38,432 bases of DNA from Fidelibacterota bacterium (GTDB lineage: Bacteria > Fidelibacterota > Marinisomatia > SCGC-AAA003-L08 > D37C17), in NCBI GenBank assembly GCA_014381415.1, contig JACNLQ010000050.1:1-38432 (forward strand). The letters run 5' to 3'. Position numbers and translations under genes: made by a program. The notes below the pieces were generated by a model, which saw only the letters and a program-made list of their open reading frames with translations, was not told where the DNA came from and made no database searches. Positions 17,436 to 26,232 of this stretch are shown piece after piece; the stretch's first letter is position 1, and each line of letters starts with the position of its first letter.

Positions 17436-18497
17436 ATGGAAAAAACAAGTCAAATGACACAGGAAAATATTCAGAATATACTGAAGGAAATTAAATACCC
17501 AGGCTTTAACCGTGATATTGTTTCTTTCGGAATGGTTAAAAATATTTCAATTAGTGATAATACAATAGATATTTCACTTCAGATAAATTCTGATAACAAA
17601 GATTTGCTGAATAAACTTTCATCTGAAATTAAGAGCAAGTTTATAAGCATTGGTGAAAACAATGTAAATATCCACATTCAAAAACCGCAGAACCAACCTA
17701 CGCAGTCGGCAGGTCAACAAAACCCTGTAAACCAACAGTCCATTCCGGGGGTGAAACATATTATTGCCATTGCCAGCGGGAAGGGTGGTGTTGGTAAATC
17801 TACCGTATCTATAAATATTGCTGCAGCATTAAGTAAAAATTACAAGGTTGGTGTTCTGGATTTAGACATTTACGGACCCAGTTTGCCCATGCTGGTTAAT
17901 TTACATAAGCAGCCTGAGATGACTGCCGAAAAGAAACTAATCCCCCTTGAAAAGTTTAATATGCGTCTCATGTCATTTGGATTTATTAACTCTGAAAATG
18001 CACCAGCAGTATGGCGGGGACCTATGGTTTCCCGAATGACTCAGCAGTTTTTCGAAGATGTAAAATGGGGTGAGCTGGACTATCTCATTTTAGACCTCCC
18101 CCCAGGCACAGGGGACATACAACTTACCCTGGTTCAAAAATTAGCCTTAACCGGTGCGGTAATAGTAACCACTCCTCAGGATTTAGCCCTGTTAGACGTT
18201 AAAAAAGGGGCGGATATGTTCGGTAAGGTAAACACACCGGTAATGGGTGTTATTGAAAATATGACCCACTTTCTCTGTCCCCATTGCAATGAAGCCAGCA
18301 GAATATTCCCTGGAAGTGGTGGTGCCGATGAAAGCAAACGCCTTGAGGTTCCACTTTTGGGACAGATTTATTTAAGCCCTGAAATCGCACAATCTGCTGA
18401 TAGCGGCAACCCTTTTGTTCTAAAATATGAGGATTCTCCCATCACCGCAGAATATATGAAAATTGCTGATCAGCTGGTGGAACTATCAGAAAATTAA
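17436..18497 (+). CDS. apbC: Mrp/NBP35-family Fe-S carrier ATPase
   Basis: A cytoplasmic P-loop ATPase that carries and delivers iron-sulfur clusters. An N-terminal MIP18/DUF59-like domain (~10-80, NRDIVSFGMVKNISI) is followed by a Gln/Pro-rich linker and the ParA/MinD-type domain. That domain has a deviant Walker A (ASGKGGVGKSTVS, ~112-124), LDLDIYGPSLP, the Walker B-like DYLILDLPPGTGD, and the cluster-binding CPHCNEASRIFPGSGGA. The ATG at 17436 gives MEKTSQMTQENIQ; an ATG at 17454 is equally good on homology, and a TATAAT box overlaps the first. It follows the ferredoxin, so both serve Fe-S metabolism. Confidence 0.93.
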   Translation: MEKTSQMTQENIQNILKEIKYPGFNRDIVSFGMVKNISISDNTIDISLQINSDNKDLLNKLSSEIKSKFISIGENNVNIHIQKPQNQPTQSAGQQNPVNQQSIPGVKHIIAIASGKGGVGKSTVSINIAAALSKNYKVGVLDLDIYGPSLPMLVNLHKQPEMTAEKKLIPLEKFNMRLMSFGFINSENAPAVWRGPMVSRMTQQFFEDVKWGELDYLILDLPPGTGDIQLTLVQKLALTGAVIVTTPQDLALLDVKKGADMFGKVNTPVMGVIENMTHFLCPHCNEASRIFPGSGGADESKRLEVPLLGQIYLSPEIAQSADSGNPFVLKYEDSPITAEYMKIADQLVELSEN

Positions 18498-18556
18498 ATA
18501 CCCATTTTTTCATCCGGAACATTCCCCGTTTCCCCTATTTTAACAACAAATTTAAT

Positions 18557-18621
18557 AATTACCGAAATACAGTCCGTTGTTGGTTTTTCTTTATTATTCC
18601 GGTAATTTATTAGGCTGTATT
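18557..18621 (+). promoter_or_regulatory. Possible pseudoknot in the uppS leader
   Basis: AATTACCG (18557-18564) can pair with CGGTAATT (18600-18607), and AATACAG (18566-18572) with CTGTATT (18615-18621). The second stem extends by two G-C pairs past a bulge. The arms are ordered 1-2-1'-2', which is an H-type pseudoknot layout. It ends 27 bases before the proposed uppS start, so it could control the operon's first gene. By-eye pairing only. Confidence 0.3.
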
Positions 18622-18648
18622 CAAACCTAATTTTGCAGGAAATATAAG

Positions 18649-19389
18649 ATAGAAAGCGATACCCATAATATTCCTAGGCATATTGCCATCATAATGGATG
18701 GAAATGGTCGTTGGGCAAATGCCAAAGGACTGCCGAGAATTGCTGGTCATAGAGAGGGCGTTAGAACCGTGCGTAAAATCACCGAAATTTGTGGTGAATT
18801 GGGTGTGCAGGTTTTGACGTTATATACATTTTCGTCTGAAAATTGGAATCGCCCAATGACAGAAGTGAGCGCATTAATGAAACTATTGGTAAGTTCTCTC
18901 CGTCGGGAGGTGAAAGACCTTATGAAAAATAATGTCCGTTTTACTGCAATTGGTGATATAAGTGAGTTGGATGTAAATGTTCAGGATGAACTGTTAGATG
19001 CCATTGATAAAACCAAAAATAATACTGGATTAAATTTGAACCTGGCTTTAAGCTATGGGAGCCGAAAAGAAATTTTATCTGCAGTTAAATTATTATCAGA
19101 GAAAATTGCAGTCGGAGAAATTGAAAGCGATCAGATAAATGAATCACTCTTCTCTCAAATGCTCTATACAAAGGACATACCAGACCCAGACTTGCTTATC
19201 AGAACAGGTGGTGAATTTCGAATTAGTAATTTTCTTTTATGGCAAATCGCCTATACAGAAATTCATGTTACCCAAACATACTGGCCCGCCTTTGGAAAGA
19301 AAGAACTCGCTGAAGCTATTTTTGATTACCAGAACCGGGAACGGCGTTATGGAAAAATATCAGAACAGCTTAAAGTGAATAACGGATAG
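18649..19389 (+). CDS. uppS: Undecaprenyl-diphosphate synthase UppS (non-canonical start)
   Basis: Cis-prenyltransferase that makes undecaprenyl diphosphate, the lipid carrier for peptidoglycan and O-antigen. Motifs: HIAIIMDGNGRWA with the catalytic Asp, YTFSSENWNRP, and DLLIRTGGEFRISNFLLWQI. Starting at the first ATG (18694) would remove the core strand IPRHIAII and leave 231 residues. The frame is open back to a TAA at 18628-18630, yet it contains no ATG, GTG or TTG. I therefore infer initiation at ATA 18649 (eight bases after AGGA) or ATT 18670, giving about 246 or 239 residues, near the normal length. It heads the envelope operon; bamA follows after 21 bases. Confidence 0.9.
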   Translation: MESDTHNIPRHIAIIMDGNGRWANAKGLPRIAGHREGVRTVRKITEICGELGVQVLTLYTFSSENWNRPMTEVSALMKLLVSSLRREVKDLMKNNVRFTAIGDISELDVNVQDELLDAIDKTKNNTGLNLNLALSYGSRKEILSAVKLLSEKIAVGEIESDQINESLFSQMLYTKDIPDPDLLIRTGGEFRISNFLLWQIAYTEIHVTQTYWPAFGKKELAEAIFDYQNRERRYGKISEQLKVNNG

Positions 19390-19410
19390 CACTATAATTA
19401 TTAAAAGTAA

Positions 19411-21867
19411 ATGATTAATTATAAAAAGACAACTAATAACCTATTTTTAAATTTGTTGATTATAATTTGTTTCTCAGGGAGCTTATATTCACAAAATGAT
19501 GAAATCCGTATAATGGATATCACCGTAGAGGGAAATCAACGACTCACGGCTCAGGATGTGCAACGGAATGCTCGCCTCTACAAAGGAATGTCTATAAAAG
19601 GTCCTGAAATACAGCAGGCAATTAATCGATTGTGGAAATTAAAACGCTTTGGGAATATCCAAATTATGATTGATGATGAAACGGATGAGGGAATTTACCT
19701 CCGCATCGTTGTTGATGAAAACCCAACGCTTGGTAAAATGGAGTTTGAGGGTAATAAGAAGAAGTCCACCCGCACACTGAATGAAGAGGTGGAACTCAAT
19801 ACCGGGCAAATTTTATCCGAATATGCTGTCTTTGAAGCCATGGAGAAAATTAAATCACTATATGCTGAAAAACATTTTCATTCTGTAACTATCGATACGG
19901 TTTACAGTGCAGGTGAACAGGAATTCAGCCAAGATTTGAAATTCATTATTAATGAGGGTAAGAAAACAAAAATACAAAAAATAGTCTTTGATGGGAATGA
20001 AGTTTTCTCAGACAATAAACTCTCTCGAATATTTAAAGAGAATAGAGCCAAAAAGTGGTATGCACCCTGGAGGGGGGCATGGAAAAAAGATTTATTACAA
20101 AGTGATAAAGACCTTTTATCTGCCTTTTATAAAAATAAAGGCTATCGTGATTTCTATATAATTAACCATACTATTCAACTTACAAAAAACGGTAAAGGCT
20201 ATGAAATAGTTTTTAATGTCCATGAAGGTCCTCAGTATAAAATTAGAAATTTAACCTGGGACGGAAATTATATCCATAAAGACCAAGAGCTTTCAGCCCG
20301 CCTTGGATTTGGAAAAGGAGATGTCTATACTCAGGATAATTTCCAAATGGCCTTGTCAGAGCGAGTAAGCCCCCTTTATACGGATGCTGGATATTTCTAC
20401 TTTCAGGTAAATCCCATATACACACCAGTTGGAGAAGACTCACTGGATATTCATTTTGATGTTGTTGAAAATCAAATCGTCCATGTGAGAAAAATTCATA
20501 TAAAGGGGAACGAGAAAACCCATGAAAACGTCATTCGGAGAGAACTCCGAGTATATCCCGGTGATTTATTCAGCCGTAAAAAACTCATGGACAGTTATCG
20601 TGATATCTTTATGCTCAACTTTTTTGAAAATGTTATACCAGATGTAATCCCTGTCAGTGAAGATGAAATTGATATTCAATTGGAAGTTTTTGAAAAGAGT
20701 ACTGGACAGGCAAATTTCTCCATGGGTTACAATGGCGTCTATGGGTTTACCGGTGGTGGGGGATTTGAGTTCCCCAACTTCAGGGGCAGAGGTCAAACAC
20801 TATCCATTAATTACCAGCGTGGATTAAATGCAGGTTCCAATACAAACTCCAGTTCTTATTATTCCCCTAATAATTACGGCTCACAGAATACGGCAGCCTA
20901 CCAATCTTTTTCCCTCAGTTTTACAGAACCATGGTTGTTTGACACACCCAATTTGGTGGGCGGAAGCTATTTTTATACAGAGCGTGGTCAGGGGCAGGGA
21001 AATTATCTTCCATTTGATATTCAGCAGCATGGTGGATCTCTGCGTTGGGGGCGGCGCTTTAAATGGCCTGATTATTTCTTCCGGGGATCATGGATGATTA
21101 GAGGGTCGCAGAATAAGTATATTGCAGATAATCCAGCCGACTTCTCCCAGGGATTTAATCTTGATGATATTAGTATTAACGAAGAAGATGGTTTTTACTC
21201 TTTCACGTCTGCTGGGGTTTCTTTTACACAGGTTATAACTCGTGATAGTCGAAACCACCCTGAATTTCCCACCGGTGGTTCCCGATCCATTTGGACCAGT
21301 ACATTGTCAGGTTCATTTTTAGGAGGGAACCAGGATTACCATAAACATGAACTGGATTTTAACTGGTTTACTCCCCTTCATAAAAAAATTACAATATCAC
21401 AAATATTTAAATTGGGAATGCTGGATAAAATTGAAGATGCAGACGGAGAACGATCCATTATCCCGCCAAGTGCACGCTTTGTAATGGGCGGTACTGGAAT
21501 CCCCTATGGAGAAATGCTCAGAGGCTACACCGAAAACCGAATAGGTCCTTTCGGAAGCACAAGAGGTGGCGATATTATGCTAAAGTATTCATTGGAACTT
21601 CGGTTTTCTTTATCGGAAAACCCCACAATTTACGCCCTCTCTTTCTTAGATATGGGTAATGTGTGGTCAGGCTTTGATGTGCTGGATCCATTTGATCTCA
21701 AGAGATCTGCTGGTGTTGGAATAAGAGTGTTCATCCCCATGTTGGGAATGCTGGGCTACGACATTGGTTATGGTTTTGATGCTACGGAATACGATGCTTA
21801 TTTGAACTTTGGAAAGTCTGAACCTCACGGTTGGGAGTACCATCTGATTTTTGGAATGCCATTTTAA
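19411..21867 (+). CDS. bamA: Outer-membrane protein assembly factor BamA
   Basis: 818 residues, exported (NLFLNLLIIICFSGSLYSQ). It inserts beta-barrel proteins into the outer membrane. POTRA repeats fill ~28-420 (IMDITVEGNQRLTAQDVQRN, KIQKIVFDGNEVFSDNKLSR, IRNLTWDGNYIHKDQELSAR, VRKIHIKGNEKTHENVIRRE). The Omp85 barrel follows, with a FPNFRGRGQTLSINYQRG strand and the GFxFxxxxRxxxxxPTGG-like segment DSRNHPEFPTGGSR, and it ends in HLIFGMPF with a terminal Phe. A Tyr/Ser/Asn-rich surface loop (SSSYYSPNNYGSQNT) is inserted in the barrel. Direct linkage to skp and the lpx genes matches the conserved bamA-skp-lpxD-fabZ-lpxA order. Confidence 0.97.
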   Translation: MINYKKTTNNLFLNLLIIICFSGSLYSQNDEIRIMDITVEGNQRLTAQDVQRNARLYKGMSIKGPEIQQAINRLWKLKRFGNIQIMIDDETDEGIYLRIVVDENPTLGKMEFEGNKKKSTRTLNEEVELNTGQILSEYAVFEAMEKIKSLYAEKHFHSVTIDTVYSAGEQEFSQDLKFIINEGKKTKIQKIVFDGNEVFSDNKLSRIFKENRAKKWYAPWRGAWKKDLLQSDKDLLSAFYKNKGYRDFYIINHTIQLTKNGKGYEIVFNVHEGPQYKIRNLTWDGNYIHKDQELSARLGFGKGDVYTQDNFQMALSERVSPLYTDAGYFYFQVNPIYTPVGEDSLDIHFDVVENQIVHVRKIHIKGNEKTHENVIRRELRVYPGDLFSRKKLMDSYRDIFMLNFFENVIPDVIPVSEDEIDIQLEVFEKSTGQANFSMGYNGVYGFTGGGGFEFPNFRGRGQTLSINYQRGLNAGSNTNSSSYYSPNNYGSQNTAAYQSFSLSFTEPWLFDTPNLVGGSYFYTERGQGQGNYLPFDIQQHGGSLRWGRRFKWPDYFFRGSWMIRGSQNKYIADNPADFSQGFNLDDISINEEDGFYSFTSAGVSFTQVITRDSRNHPEFPTGGSRSIWTSTLSGSFLGGNQDYHKHELDFNWFTPLHKKITISQIFKLGMLDKIEDADGERSIIPPSARFVMGGTGIPYGEMLRGYTENRIGPFGSTRGGDIMLKYSLELRFSLSENPTIYALSFLDMGNVWSGFDVLDPFDLKRSAGVGIRVFIPMLGMLGYDIGYGFDATEYDAYLNFGKSEPHGWEYHLIFGMPF

Positions 21868-21902
21868 AATTAACTACTATTAATAAGGAGAATAATAACA
21901 AA

Positions 21903-22430
21903 ATGAAAAAAATAACAAATATAATCCTCACCCTGTTGTTAGCGAGCTTTGCATTAGCTGATGTTAAAATCGGATATGTGGACTCCAACGAAATTATGAA
22001 TAATTTTGATGAGGTTCGACAGGTTAAGGCTGATTTGGAAAAGGAACAGAGACGATTGGAATCAGAATTTAATGAGCTTGTTTATAGTCTAGATAGTCTC
22101 AAACAGGATTATGACAGACAACGGCTCCTTATGAGTGATTCCCGCCGGAATGAAAAAGAGAATGAAATTGTTAACAAGGAAAAATCTGTCCAAAAATTTC
22201 AATTAGATAAATTTGGTCCTGAAGGAGAAATCTATAGAACTCAAAATGAATTATTAAAACCTGTTTTGGCAAAAATTGACGACGCAATCCAAAAAGTTGG
22301 CAGCGAACGAGGGTATGATTTTATTTTGGATGCAATGTCCGGTGCATTATTATATGCATTGGATTCACATAATCTCACAGAAGATGTGATGGATGAACTC
22401 GCAAAAGCAACTGGCTCAGTAACGGAATAA
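21903..22430 (+). CDS. skp: OmpH/Skp-family periplasmic chaperone
   Basis: 175 residues from the ATG at 21903, which has AAGGAG 12 bases upstream. The frame's earlier ATG (21831) lies inside bamA and is not used. Signal peptide MKKITNIILTLLLASFALA, then VKIGYVDSNEIMNNF, typical of the family, a long helical coiled-coil arm (VKADLEKEQRRLESEFNELV) and the returning strand YDFILDAMSGALLYALDSHN. It holds unfolded outer-membrane proteins for BamA, encoded just upstream. lpxD begins two bases after its stop. Confidence 0.93.
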   Translation: MKKITNIILTLLLASFALADVKIGYVDSNEIMNNFDEVRQVKADLEKEQRRLESEFNELVYSLDSLKQDYDRQRLLMSDSRRNEKENEIVNKEKSVQKFQLDKFGPEGEIYRTQNELLKPVLAKIDDAIQKVGSERGYDFILDAMSGALLYALDSHNLTEDVMDELAKATGSVTE

Positions 22431-22432
22431 TT

Positions 22433-23473
22433 TTGTTTACTATTTCTCAAATAGCAGAAACTGTAAACGGTACTATAGATGGTAACCCAGATCTTTCCAT
22501 TTTGGGCGTCTGTGATCTGAATAACAGCTGTCCCGGTCATTTATCCTATATTGGTTCGGACAAGTATACAAAATATTTCCATAAATCTAAAGCCGAAGCT
22601 ATGCTGGTGACTAAAGATTTCACCATGGATAAAGGTGATAAAACGCTCATTCATGTTGAAAATCCGGCAATTAGTTTTATTGAGGTCATTCATTTATTCT
22701 ATCCCCAGGAGCCACCAAAAGAACAGATTCATTCCAGCGCCATCATTTCTCCAACGGCTAAAATTGGAAAAAATGTTAATATTGCTCCTCATGCAGTTTT
22801 GGAAGATAATGTTGTCATAGGTGACGATGTCCAAATAGGGGCAGGATCATTTATAGGAAAAAACACCACAATTAATACTAAAACCATCATCTACTCTAAT
22901 GTGAGTATTTACCATGATGTAATAATTGGGAAACAATGTATTATTGATTCTGGATCTGTAATTGGCACAGATGGTTTTGGATTAGTGAAAGATAAAAATA
23001 CATATCATAAAATACCCCACATTGGACGTGTTATATTAAAAGACTCCGTTTGGGTGGGACCCAACTGCTGTATTGATAGAGGTACTTTAACAGATACCAT
23101 AATTGGGAAGGGTACCAAGATGGATAATCTCATCCACATTGCCCACAATGTTCAAATTGGGGAAAACTGTGCGATTGCCGGTCAAGTGGGTATTGCTGGA
23201 AGTTCTACGTTAAAAGATAATGTTGCTTTAGCAGGTCAGGTAGGAATAATCGGTCATTTAACAATTGGAGCAGACTCAATCGTGGCAGCTAAATCAGCAG
23301 TATTTCAATCCATTGACTCTGGTTCTTTTGTGTCAGGAGTTCCAGCAAGACATCATAAAGAAAGACTCCGTCAGGATGTAATAATTAATCAGCTTCCCGA
23401 TATTTTAAACCGAATTCGTAAATTAGAAAAAACACTCCCCATTACCGAGGATAATTCTATTGATATCAAATAA
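22433..23473 (+). CDS. lpxD: UDP-3-O-acylglucosamine N-acyltransferase LpxD
   Basis: Third step of lipid A synthesis: adds the second 3-hydroxyacyl chain, to the 2-amino group. 346 residues. The N-terminal uridine-binding domain (~1-100, with HLSYIGSDKYTKYFHKSKA) is followed by hexapeptide left-handed beta-helix repeats (IGKNVNIAPHAVLEDNVVIG, IGAGSFIGKNTTI) and the catalytic His region DNLIHIAHNVQIGENCAIAG. The start is TTG, two bases after skp, with no strong ribosome binding site. The 3' end overlaps lpxC by 14 bases. Confidence 0.96.
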   Translation: MFTISQIAETVNGTIDGNPDLSILGVCDLNNSCPGHLSYIGSDKYTKYFHKSKAEAMLVTKDFTMDKGDKTLIHVENPAISFIEVIHLFYPQEPPKEQIHSSAIISPTAKIGKNVNIAPHAVLEDNVVIGDDVQIGAGSFIGKNTTINTKTIIYSNVSIYHDVIIGKQCIIDSGSVIGTDGFGLVKDKNTYHKIPHIGRVILKDSVWVGPNCCIDRGTLTDTIIGKGTKMDNLIHIAHNVQIGENCAIAGQVGIAGSSTLKDNVALAGQVGIIGHLTIGADSIVAAKSAVFQSIDSGSFVSGVPARHHKERLRQDVIINQLPDILNRIRKLEKTLPITEDNSIDIK

Positions 23474-24872
23474 GCAACATTCTAGACAAACTACAATAAA
23501 AAAAGACATAAGCATTAGTGGTATTGGACTCCATACCGGAGTAGAATCAACAGCAACCTTTAAACCAGCTCCAGAAAATTTTGGAATACGATTCAAACGC
23601 CTGGACTTGGATAACTGCCCTGAGATAGTGGCAGACATTGACCATGTAATTGACATTTCCCGAGGGACAACTATAGGTGTGGATAATTTTCGCATCCATA
23701 CTGTTGAACATATTTTATCATCAGTTTTTGGACTTCAAATTGATAATATTCTAATTGAATTAACCGAAAAAGAGCCCCCCGTAATGGATGGCTCTTCTAT
23801 CCCATTTGTAGATGTATTAATGAAAGCCGGTATTAAAACCCAGGATGCCCTGAGAGACGAATTGATAATAGATAAGGCCATAACCTACACAGACCCTGCA
23901 AGGGAAGTTGATATTCATATTCTCCCTTCTGATAAATTCAGGGTTACTTTTATGACCGATTATAAGGTAAAATCCTTAGGTACGCAATATACAGCAATGT
24001 ATTCCTTGGAAGAGGATTTTGTTGAACAATTTGCTCCGTCTCGAACTTTTTGCCTATTCTCTGAAATTATCGCATTAAATAATTCAGGTCTTATAAAGGG
24101 TGGGAGTCTGGACAACGCTGTGGTTTTTGTAGATAAAGAAGTTGAAGAAAAAGAACTGAATGACCTGAAAAAGTTATTTAATTTTAAAGGGAACTTTTTC
24201 ACAGGAGAAAATGGTATTTTAAATGGGACAGAGCTGCGATTTAATAATGAACCGGTTCGACATAAGGTTGTAGATCTCATTGGGGATTTTGCACTCCTGG
24301 GAATTCCAATTAGAGGGCATATAATTGCTGCCAGATCCGGGCATGCCACCAATGTAGAATTGGTGAAAAAAATTAAAAAGACTTACTCTAAAAAATTAGC
24401 CCTGAGAAAAAAACAGAGGGAAGAACCTCAAATGACATTTGACATTGAGTCTCTTATGAAAATACTTCCCCACCGCTATCCATTTTTACTCATTGACAGA
24501 ATTTTGGCTCTGGACCCGGGTAAAATTGTACATGCAGTGAAAAATGTAACTATTAACGAACCATTTTTTCAAGGGCATTTTCCCGGACAGCCAGTTTTTC
24601 CCGGAGTACTCATTTTAGAAGCTATGGCACAAGCAGGTGGATTTCTGGTTTTAAACAGCATTGATAATCCTGAATCGAAATTGATGTATTTTACTGGTAT
24701 AAATAAAAGTCGATTTAAAAAAACAGTCACGCCAGGGGATCAAATGCATTTTGAGGTCACATTGGATAAATTTCGCCTTGGCACCTGCAAAATTAGTGGT
24801 ACTGCAAAAGTAAATGATACTATTGTTGCAGAAGCTGAAATGCTGGCTTCAGTTGTAGATAGGAGAAACTAA
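23460..24872 (+). CDS. lpxC/fabZ: Bifunctional LpxC-FabZ: UDP-acyl-GlcNAc deacetylase / 3-hydroxyacyl-ACP dehydratase
   Basis: A natural fusion known from Bacteroidetes, Chlorobi and relatives. Residues 1-~305 are the zinc deacetylase LpxC that commits lipid A synthesis, with the metal motif HTVEHILSS (His ~80), the second-site VRHKVVDLIGD (His ~268, Asp ~272) and the catalytic His in ARSGHATN. A Lys-rich linker (KIKKTYSKKLALRKKQREE) leads to FabZ from ~325 (LMKILPHRYPFLLIDRIL; active site GHFPGQPVFPGVLILEAMAQ), which dehydrates 3-hydroxyacyl-ACP and so competes for the LpxA/LpxD acyl donor. The TTG start (23460) has GAGG nine bases upstream, inside lpxD. Confidence 0.96.
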   Translation: MISNKQHSRQTTIKKDISISGIGLHTGVESTATFKPAPENFGIRFKRLDLDNCPEIVADIDHVIDISRGTTIGVDNFRIHTVEHILSSVFGLQIDNILIELTEKEPPVMDGSSIPFVDVLMKAGIKTQDALRDELIIDKAITYTDPAREVDIHILPSDKFRVTFMTDYKVKSLGTQYTAMYSLEEDFVEQFAPSRTFCLFSEIIALNNSGLIKGGSLDNAVVFVDKEVEEKELNDLKKLFNFKGNFFTGENGILNGTELRFNNEPVRHKVVDLIGDFALLGIPIRGHIIAARSGHATNVELVKKIKKTYSKKLALRKKQREEPQMTFDIESLMKILPHRYPFLLIDRILALDPGKIVHAVKNVTINEPFFQGHFPGQPVFPGVLILEAMAQAGGFLVLNSIDNPESKLMYFTGINKSRFKKTVTPGDQMHFEVTLDKFRLGTCKISGTAKVNDTIVAEAEMLASVVDRRN

Positions 24873-24873
24873 A

Positions 24874-25647
24874 ATTACCCGCACTATTTCAAATGCAGCC
24901 TTAATCGATCCTTCTGCGATTCTCGGGAAAAATGTCTATGTTGGTCCTTTTGCAATTATTGAAAAGGATGTCACCATCGGTGATAATACATGGATTGATG
25001 CTCATGCTCATATTAAATCGTACACTACCATTGGAAAAGATTGTAAGATTTTTAATGGAGCAGTAGTGGGTGAAATTCCTCAGGACTTAAAATTTGGGGG
25101 AGAAAAGTCAGAACTCATCATTGGCAGTTCAACCACAATACGTGAATTCTGTACCCTTAACAGAGGTACCAAAGAAAGTGGTAAAAGTGAAATTGGAAAT
25201 AATTGCCTGCTAATGGCGTATGTGCATGTTGCCCATGATTGTGTAATCGGTGATTATAGTATTTTAGCTAATGGAGTTCAACTGGGTGGCCATGTTGACA
25301 TCGGGAATCATGTGACTATTGGAGGCATGACCCCGGTACATCAATTCTGTAAAATTGGAGATTTTTCATTTATTGGTGGGGGTTTCAGGATTGTGCAAGA
25401 TGTCCCTCCTTTTATTTTGGCAATGGGTGATCCGTTGAAATTCAGTGGGTTGAATTCTGTTGGATTACGCAGAAACAATTTTGCCCCTGAAGTGAGAAAG
25501 CAAATTAAACAGGCATATCGATTCATCTATCAGTCAGATTTGAACCGCAGTCAGGCAGTATCCCAAATTAAGAATGAATTTAACGCATTACCCGAAATAA
25601 ATCAAATCCTGGAATTTATTGATAATAGCGAAAGAGGATTGGTTTAA
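24874..25647 (+). CDS. lpxA: UDP-N-acetylglucosamine O-acyltransferase LpxA (ATT start)
   Basis: First step of lipid A synthesis. Starting at the first ATG (25066) would give only 193 residues and lose three coils of the beta-helix. Those coils are encoded upstream in the same frame: ALIDPSAILGKNVYVGPFAI and VTIGDNTWIDAHAHIKSYTT. No ATG, GTG or TTG yields the full protein. ATT at 24874 lies eight bases after a strong AGGAG (24861-24865), one base after the lpxC/fabZ stop, and gives 257 residues, near the usual ~260. Other motifs: LNRGTKESGKSEIGNN, the catalytic His in YVHVAHDC, GGMTPVHQFCKIG and the C-terminal helices. Confidence 0.95.
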   Translation: MTRTISNAALIDPSAILGKNVYVGPFAIIEKDVTIGDNTWIDAHAHIKSYTTIGKDCKIFNGAVVGEIPQDLKFGGEKSELIIGSSTTIREFCTLNRGTKESGKSEIGNNCLLMAYVHVAHDCVIGDYSILANGVQLGGHVDIGNHVTIGGMTPVHQFCKIGDFSFIGGGFRIVQDVPPFILAMGDPLKFSGLNSVGLRRNNFAPEVRKQIKQAYRFIYQSDLNRSQAVSQIKNEFNALPEINQILEFIDNSERGLV

Positions 25648-25653
25648 AATTCA

Positions 25654-26232
25654 ATGCGGTATAAACTCCTAATTATTTTTGTTAATTTTCTTTTCAGTGT
25701 TTCTGATGCAACCTTTGCGGCAGAGTCCAGTATTATTCCCTTTCAGCTTGCACCGGGCTCCAAGCCCATGCTTCATCTGGGAGGATTACAGAATGAAAAT
25801 GGTGTAAACCCTGTGAGCGGTTTGCAAATACAACCCACTCGCAACCTGTTAATAGGAGGGGTTCTTTCTCCTCGGAATATTGATAATGACCTGTCCCTTT
25901 ATCACCATATCCTAATTGGATATATCCCAGATTTAAAACTGTTAAAATTTTCAACTAATATAATTCAAGTTGGTGTACATAGATATCGTTTTAGTGAAGG
26001 TGGTGGATCACGGTGGTTCAGCTTTTCTGTTACTGAGGCTGCCCAAATTGGAAGTTTTAATTTAAATGTTTGCTGGAATAAACTCTTCACTCAATCATGG
26101 GAAAGAAATACCGTTTTAGTTTCAACTAAAATTAAGTTTTTAAAAGATTTGTATTTACAGCCTGGAGCAATTGCCTTTTTTACCCCGAGCTTTAATTATT
26201 CCCCATTTCTATTAGTGAGTGTAAGTTTATGA
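25654..26232 (+). CDS. Small outer-membrane beta-barrel-like protein of unknown function
   Basis: 192 residues, not recognised. A signal peptide (MRYKLLIIFVNFLFSVSDATFAA) is followed by about eight amphipathic strands with aromatic ends: LSLYHHILIGYIPDLKLLKF, NIIQVGVHRYRFSE, RWFSFSVTEAAQIG, FNLNVCWNKLFTQSWERNTV and LYLQPGAIAFFTPSF, ending YSPFLLVSVSL. The size and pattern suit an 8-stranded outer-membrane barrel. It lies six bases after lpxA and overlaps dxr by four bases (ATGA), deep within the essential envelope operon, so a role in lipid A or outer-membrane upkeep is a reasonable guess but unproven. Confidence 0.8.
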   Translation: MRYKLLIIFVNFLFSVSDATFAAESSIIPFQLAPGSKPMLHLGGLQNENGVNPVSGLQIQPTRNLLIGGVLSPRNIDNDLSLYHHILIGYIPDLKLLKFSTNIIQVGVHRYRFSEGGGSRWFSFSVTEAAQIGSFNLNVCWNKLFTQSWERNTVLVSTKIKFLKDLYLQPGAIAFFTPSFNYSPFLLVSVSL

